Positions 59,340 through 64,000 of a stretch of DNA of 64,000 nt are shown here, in pieces. This stretch comes from an uncultured Methylophaga sp. (GTDB taxonomy: Bacteria; Pseudomonadota; Gammaproteobacteria; Nitrosococcales; Methylophagaceae): contig NZ_CAMYKO010000001.1 in NCBI RefSeq assembly GCF_947259025.1, forward strand, positions 1 to 64,000, written 5' to 3'. The translations under genes and the position numbers were made by a program. The stretch's first letter is position 1. Each line of letters begins with the position of its first letter. The notes under the pieces are model-generated. The model made no database searches and had not been told where the DNA came from. It was given only the letters and a program-made list of their open reading frames with translations.

Positions 59340-60146
59340 TCATTGGTCCAGCATATCCGGATGGAACAGAGTCTGATCCCGCAACCTGAAGTCGGCAATA
59401 ATCTTTTGCCCCTCGGCGCCAGTAATAAATTTGATATAACGCTTGGCGAGTTCATATTTTACGCTGTGCCTGGTCGGGTTCACGGCCATCACGTGGTAGG
59501 GGTTGAACAACACTTCATCGCCTTCAAACAGCACTTTCAGATCCATCTTGTCGGCATAGGCAATCTGCGTGCCCCGGTCAGCCAGCGCGTAAGCCTGCTT
59601 CTCATCAGCAATTTTCAATACCGCGCCCATGCCCTGACCGGCAGCCACGTACCAGCTTGCTGACGGTACCGGCAGATTGGCGTTATCCCATAATGTAATT
59701 TCTTTTTTATGAGTCCCCGAGTCATCGCCCCGCGAAACAAAGTCGGCTTTGGCACTGGCGATACGATTAAAGGCACCGGCCGCATTGCGGGCGCTGGCAA
59801 TGTTAGCCGGATCCGAAGCCGGCCCAACGATAACAAAATCGTTGTGCATCACCGCAGTACGGTCAATAAAATGGCCTGATTTGACATACTCCAGCTCGGC
59901 CTTGGGTGCATGCACCAGCACCACATCGACATCACCGTTTTCCCCCAAACGTAATGCTTTACCAGTGCCCACGGCGATGACATCGACTTTGACGCCGAAT
60001 TTGTCTTCAAATGCCGGGTTTAAAACAGCCAAAAGTCCTGAGTTATCAGTACTGGTGGTGGTAGCCAGTCGTAAACGATCCGCGGCCAGCACTGAACTGG
60101 TCATCAGCACTAAAAATAGAACGCTTATCCATTTTTTTAACATCAC
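59340..60146 (-). CDS. Tungstate/oxyanion-binding periplasmic protein (TupA-like)
   Basis: RLRLATTTSTDNSGLLAVLNPAFEDKFGVKVDVIAVGTGKALRLGENGDVDVVLVHA. Confidence 0.8.
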   Translation of the reverse strand: MMLKKWISVLFLVLMTSSVLAADRLRLATTTSTDNSGLLAVLNPAFEDKFGVKVDVIAVGTGKALRLGENGDVDVVLVHAPKAELEYVKSGHFIDRTAVMHNDFVIVGPASDPANIASARNAAGAFNRIASAKADFVSRGDDSGTHKKEITLWDNANLPVPSASWYVAAGQGMGAVLKIADEKQAYALADRGTQIAYADKMDLKVLFEGDEVLFNPYHVMAVNPTRHSVKYELAKRYIKFITGAEGQKIIADFRLRDQTLFHPDMLDQ

Positions 60147-60204
60147 GATTTCTCCTTTTCCGGTCTTATCCCGAATTTAGCATAAATTTAAGTGGAAACA
60201 ATGA

Positions 60205-61539
60205 CTAAAACGCCCACTGACTGCGGACCTGAAACACTCTGGGCTCATCGTTATCGTAGGTTCCGCCCTCGACATCGAGCACATTCACGTAGTTGGCCGA
60301 AAAGCGCAGTGTCGGTGTCGGGTACCAGTTGAGCCCCAGGGTCATCGAGTCGGCTTCGCCACCATCAATATCAGCATCGCTCAGATCCACCGTGCTGTAA
60401 CGCAGAGCCAGCTCCCAGGCACCGATGCCGCCTTCGCCGACGTTGGATTTGGGGGTAATGCTACCGAATTTGCCCTTGCTGTAGTTACGTGATTCGCCGG
60501 TGAGAAAATAACCCGCCTGAGCATACCAACCATCAAAATCCAGATTGTTGCCCATATCACGCTTCACCGAGGTGGTGATATATTCGGCCTGGGCTGAGAA
60601 CGGGCCTTGCACGGTGGCGATTTCAGCACCGACTTTATAAAAATCGCTGACGGCGTCAATCGTAGCGGTATCCACAATATTGACGCCGGCAATATGGGTT
60701 TCCGGCTGCTGGCGTAAGCGGGTCTGGTTGCTGCCTCCGGTTTCACGATAGTTCAGCCCCAGTCCCAGATGCACCACTTCGCTTTTGTTATTGACCGGTG
60801 CCCAGGTTGCCCGAGTGCCGGCGCCCCAGCCTTCATCATCCTGTCCGCCTTCAGCACTGACGGTATCAGCAAACAGACCAGCGGCCAGTGTCCAGTGCTG
60901 ATGAGCGGTGCTGGCCATCATGCCGATGTGCCGTCCGGCAGAAAACGCCGAGGGCAATGCCCGCTCAGTAAAGGTGACAAATTTGGAGCTGGTCTGCTCC
61001 TGCAGGCTGAATGGATCCTTGAAGTTACCGGCTTTGAGCTCAAGATTGTCAAAACCGTTATAACTCAGATAGGCGTCCTTGATGCCGCTGGCCCCGTCAT
61101 CCACAAAGTCATACTGCAGTTTAAAACCCCAGTCGTAGTACATGGTGCCCTGCAGGTAAAGCCGTGCACGGCGGATCTCGGTGCCATCCCCCATCTTCGG
61201 ATCGCCGCCGTAAGCCGCGGCATCGGCCTGAACCCGGCCTCCGATTTTGGTCGCGAACTTGCCGTCACGGGTCTGAATCTTAAGGCCGCCGTTGGTGCTG
61301 ACTTCGACATCAGACGGCTTGGTCGCTTCGGCCAGTTTTTCATCCACTTCGGCTTTCTCTGCTGCCGCCTGAGTCTGGTTCTGATTCAGCTCAGCCATTA
61401 AACGCTCGTATTGTTCATCGCTGACCGAGCCGTTCTCATGCAGCATGTTGATCAGTGTTTCAATTTCCGAGCCAGCGTAGGCCGGGCTCACTGTCATCAT
61501 TGCCAGCCCTGCCAGCAATACAGGTGTTTTGAGTTTCAT
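60205..61539 (-). CDS. Phosphate/oxyanion-selective porin (OprP/OprO-like)
   Basis: Signal peptide, coiled-coil N-terminus, RRARLYLQGTMYYDWGFKLQYDF, C-terminal F. Confidence 0.8.
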   Translation of the reverse strand: MKLKTPVLLAGLAMMTVSPAYAGSEIETLINMLHENGSVSDEQYERLMAELNQNQTQAAAEKAEVDEKLAEATKPSDVEVSTNGGLKIQTRDGKFATKIGGRVQADAAAYGGDPKMGDGTEIRRARLYLQGTMYYDWGFKLQYDFVDDGASGIKDAYLSYNGFDNLELKAGNFKDPFSLQEQTSSKFVTFTERALPSAFSAGRHIGMMASTAHQHWTLAAGLFADTVSAEGGQDDEGWGAGTRATWAPVNNKSEVVHLGLGLNYRETGGSNQTRLRQQPETHIAGVNIVDTATIDAVSDFYKVGAEIATVQGPFSAQAEYITTSVKRDMGNNLDFDGWYAQAGYFLTGESRNYSKGKFGSITPKSNVGEGGIGAWELALRYSTVDLSDADIDGGEADSMTLGLNWYPTPTLRFSANYVNVLDVEGGTYDNDEPRVFQVRSQWAF

Positions 61540-61581
61540 AACTGATTCCTTGTGGTGAATTTTACTTATATGTTTTTATCT

Positions 61582-61596
61582 GCATATTAAATATGC
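61582..61596. promoter_or_regulatory. Palindrome GCATATTAAATATGC in the divergent intergenic region
   Basis: 6-bp arms with TAA spacer. Confidence 0.5.
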
Positions 61597-61655
61597 TTAA
61601 AAGCCAGCTTATTTGGGATTTACCTGATTTAAAATATGAAATAAAATTCATAAAT

Positions 61656-62726
61656 ATGGATATCAAAATCAACTTTCACTGGCAGCTGTCACATCACGGC
61701 GAGACGTATAATATCGATTCGGTGCTGTTTCAAATGTTGGAGGCTGTGCAAACTGAAGGCTCACTGAAAAAGGCCACCGATAAAATCGGCGTGTCCTATC
61801 GCTTTGCCTGGGGCTTGCTCAATAAATGGCAGGACTTACTGGGTCAGCCACTGGTTTTGCTGGAACGGGGCCGCGGCGCAAAACTGGCTCCGGCAGGCGA
61901 GAAACTGATGCATGGCAACCGCCACCTGGCGGCGACCTTTTCACCGGAACTGGATAACTTTTCCACCCAGTTCAAACGCGACTTTGAATCCATCATCAAC
62001 CGCAGTGAGGCTGATGGCTTCAACATCTTTGCCAGTCACGGGCTGGCTGTCGGAGCGCTGCGGGATCTGATTAATCAGCAGTCCGATTTTCAGCTGGACC
62101 TGCACTTTCACGGCAGTCTGGAAAGTTTGCGGGCTTTGAGTAATGGCGACTGCCATATCGCCGGTTTTCATATCCCGGTGGGTGAGCTAGGTCATCACCT
62201 CAAACACGATTACCTGGATAACCTCAGCGAAGACAACCATCAGTTGATTTACGTGGTCAGACGCAATCAGGGCCTGATGGTCGCCGCCGGCAACCCCAAA
62301 CAAATACGGGACATTCATTCTTTGACCAAGCCCGGTCTGACCTTTATCAATCGCCAGGCCGATTCCGGCACCCGCCTGCTGCTGGATCAGCTGTTGCTCG
62401 CCAACAATGTGCCGGCCAGCCAGATCAACGGCTATCGACATGAAGAGTTCACCCATATGGCGGTAGCGGCGATGGTGGCCAGTGGCGCTGCTGATGTCGG
62501 TTTCGGCATTGCGCCGATGGCGGACAAGTTCAACCTGGAGTTTATCCCGCAGGTGTGGGAACACTACTGTCTGGCCGTGCCCAAGAAGCTGATTGATGAT
62601 GAAAGAGTTCAGGAAATCATTGCCCTGCTAAAAGGTGAGGCCTTTGATGACAAACTCGCTGGATTTAGCGGTTATGACACCGGCCGCTCCGGCGAACTGG
62701 TGAGTTTCAGCGAGATATTCGGCTAG
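61656..62726 (+). CDS. ModE-type HTH fused to PBP-like effector domain
   Basis: QTEGSLKKATDKIGVSYRFAWGLLNKW; HGSLESLRALSNGDCHIAGFHIP; FINRQADSGTRLLLDQLL. Confidence 0.82.
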   Translation: MDIKINFHWQLSHHGETYNIDSVLFQMLEAVQTEGSLKKATDKIGVSYRFAWGLLNKWQDLLGQPLVLLERGRGAKLAPAGEKLMHGNRHLAATFSPELDNFSTQFKRDFESIINRSEADGFNIFASHGLAVGALRDLINQQSDFQLDLHFHGSLESLRALSNGDCHIAGFHIPVGELGHHLKHDYLDNLSEDNHQLIYVVRRNQGLMVAAGNPKQIRDIHSLTKPGLTFINRQADSGTRLLLDQLLLANNVPASQINGYRHEEFTHMAVAAMVASGAADVGFGIAPMADKFNLEFIPQVWEHYCLAVPKKLIDDERVQEIIALLKGEAFDDKLAGFSGYDTGRSGELVSFSEIFG

Positions 62727-62727
62727 C

Positions 62728-63204
62728 TTAGTCTCTGGTCCAGTGACCACTCTTGCCACCGGCTTTTTCCAGCAGGCGAATATTACTCATCACCATGCCG
62801 CGATCGACCGCCTTGCACATATCGTAAATCGTCAGCAAAGCGACCTGCACGGCAGTCAGCGCTTCCATTTCCACGCCGGTCTGGCCGCTGGTGCCAACCC
62901 GACTCTGGCAATGGACTGTGGCGTTGTCAGCATCGAGTTCAAACTCGACTGTGACCTTAGTCAGGGCCAACGGATGGCACAAAGGCACCAGATCCGAGGT
63001 TTTCTTGGACGCCATGATGCCCGCTATCCGGGCAATGCCGAGCACATCGCCCTTTTTATGTCCGCCCTGTTCAATCAGTTTGAAGGTGTCGGCCAGCATG
63101 CTGATGCTACCAGCAGCAACGGCAACCCGGTCGGTCACGTCTTTGCCGCCGACATCGACCATATGGGCCTCACCGGACTGATTAAAATGGGTCAATTCAG
63201 ACAT
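62728..63204 (-). CDS. moaC: Cyclic pyranopterin monophosphate synthase
   Basis: [23 protein letters not shown]-type [37 protein letters not shown]. Confidence 0.95.
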   Translation of the reverse strand: MSELTHFNQSGEAHMVDVGGKDVTDRVAVAAGSISMLADTFKLIEQGGHKKGDVLGIARIAGIMASKKTSDLVPLCHPLALTKVTVEFELDADNATVHCQSRVGTSGQTGVEMEALTAVQVALLTIYDMCKAVDRGMVMSNIRLLEKAGGKSGHWTRD

Positions 63205-63251
63205 GGCAGATGTTATCCTAGAGTTCTAATTTCGCTAAAACGATCAACCAG

Positions 63252-63479
63252 ATGAGTATTCAAGTCAAATTTTTTGCCAGCCTGCGGGAAAAAGTCGGTA
63301 AGGCCGAAGTCGAGCTGAATCAGGCCGCTAATGCCGCTGAAGCCTGGCAGCAGGCCACCGATAATGCACCGCGTCCCGATAATGTGCTGGTCGCGATCAA
63401 TCTCGACTATGCCAAGTTCGACTCCCCCGTGAAAGACGGTGATGAAGTGGCCTTTTTCCCACCGGTGACCGGAGGCTAG
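63252..63479 (+). CDS. moaD: Molybdopterin synthase small subunit
   Basis: Ends VAFFPPVTGG. Confidence 0.93.
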   Translation: MSIQVKFFASLREKVGKAEVELNQAANAAEAWQQATDNAPRPDNVLVAINLDYAKFDSPVKDGDEVAFFPPVTGG

Positions 63480-63480
63480 C

Positions 63481-63927
63481 GTGAGTAGCGGGATCAGCGA
63501 CAAGCCTGTTCAGCCCTGGCAGTTAATCATGGACGCTGAGGCGCAGCAGTCAGCTGGTGAAATCGGCGCCACCGCCACATTTATCGGCACCATGCGGGAT
63601 TTCAGCCAGCGAAAAAACCTTGAAAAGATGGTGCTGGAACACTATCCGCAAATGACCGAACGCTACCTCGAGAAGCTGGAAAAGCTGGCCCGCTGCCGCT
63701 GGCCTCTGCAGGATTGCCTGATCGTGCACCGGGTGGGAGATATCTACCCCGGCGATCCGATCGTGGTCATTGCCTGCTGGTCGTCCCACCGCCGCGCCGC
63801 ACTGGATGCCTGCGACTGGCTGATTGAAGAACTCAAACACAACGCCCCGCTGTGGAAGAAAGAATACGGGCCCGAGGGCGAACACTGGGTAGAAGAAAAC
63901 ACTGACGGACACAGCCAGGGAGCCTGA
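63481..63927 (+). CDS. moaE: Molybdopterin synthase large subunit
   Basis: GATATFIGTMRDFS; LEHYPQMTERYLEKL; IVHRVGDIYPGDPIVVIACWSSHRRAALDACDWLIEELKHNAPLWKKE. Confidence 0.95.
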   Translation: MSSGISDKPVQPWQLIMDAEAQQSAGEIGATATFIGTMRDFSQRKNLEKMVLEHYPQMTERYLEKLEKLARCRWPLQDCLIVHRVGDIYPGDPIVVIACWSSHRRAALDACDWLIEELKHNAPLWKKEYGPEGEHWVEENTDGHSQGA

Positions 63928-63930
63928 TTA

Positions 63931-64000
63931 TGATTACTGCCCTTTATGCCAGCCTCTGCGCCCTGCTTCTGGTCAAACTCTCCCTGAGCGTGATTGCCCT
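63931..64000 (+). CDS. Partial ORF running off the window; hydrophobic N-terminus (possibly MAPEG family)
   Basis: MITALYASLCALLLVKLSLSVIA. Confidence 0.4.

Overview
The window joins two different parts of a gammaproteobacterial chromosome. I suspect a Methylophaga-like marine methylotroph, but the species call is an inference. (1) About 1-22.5 kb is an accessory island. It ends at a three-gene tyrosine-recombinase operon (22334 to 16994, minus strand, genes overlapping by 4 nt) beside a complete tRNA-Arg(CCT). Just outside lies the truncated 5' part of a second tRNA-Arg(CCT). Cargo includes a CoiA-like protein, an Abi-C-like protein, an octapeptide-repeat protein, a metallophosphoesterase operon, a csrA missed by the ORF track, PIN-like proteins, a trypsin-like protease, a DUF4145-like protein, a frameshifted XRE regulator, a Rad50/RecF-like zinc-hook ATPase and a KfrA-like protein with a striking palindrome upstream. 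Embedded at about 4.64-8.03 kb is what I read as a fossil integron: an intI pseudogene with a large internal deletion, an attI-like boundary, and five cassettes separated by attC-like sites. In cassettes 1, 4 and 5 the 5' boundary sequence is complementary to the cassette's own R'' box. (2) About 22.8-64 kb is mostly ordinary core genome: ilvD, a repeat-rich autotransporter with no ATG/GTG/TTG start, tRNA-Gly, actP/yjcH, a sugar-hydrolase-like/WaaP-kinase-like fusion, alkB, an rpfG-rpfC-rpfF (DSF) locus, a Tat-signal HDAC-like protein, two GGDEF-EAL proteins, hemH, flgN/M/A, cheV, a Gld-type ABC exporter, and an oxyanion/molybdopterin region (TupA-like protein, porin, ModE-PBP regulator, moaC/D/E). 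The island's left end is outside the window. No database search or computation was run. All family calls are from reading motifs.
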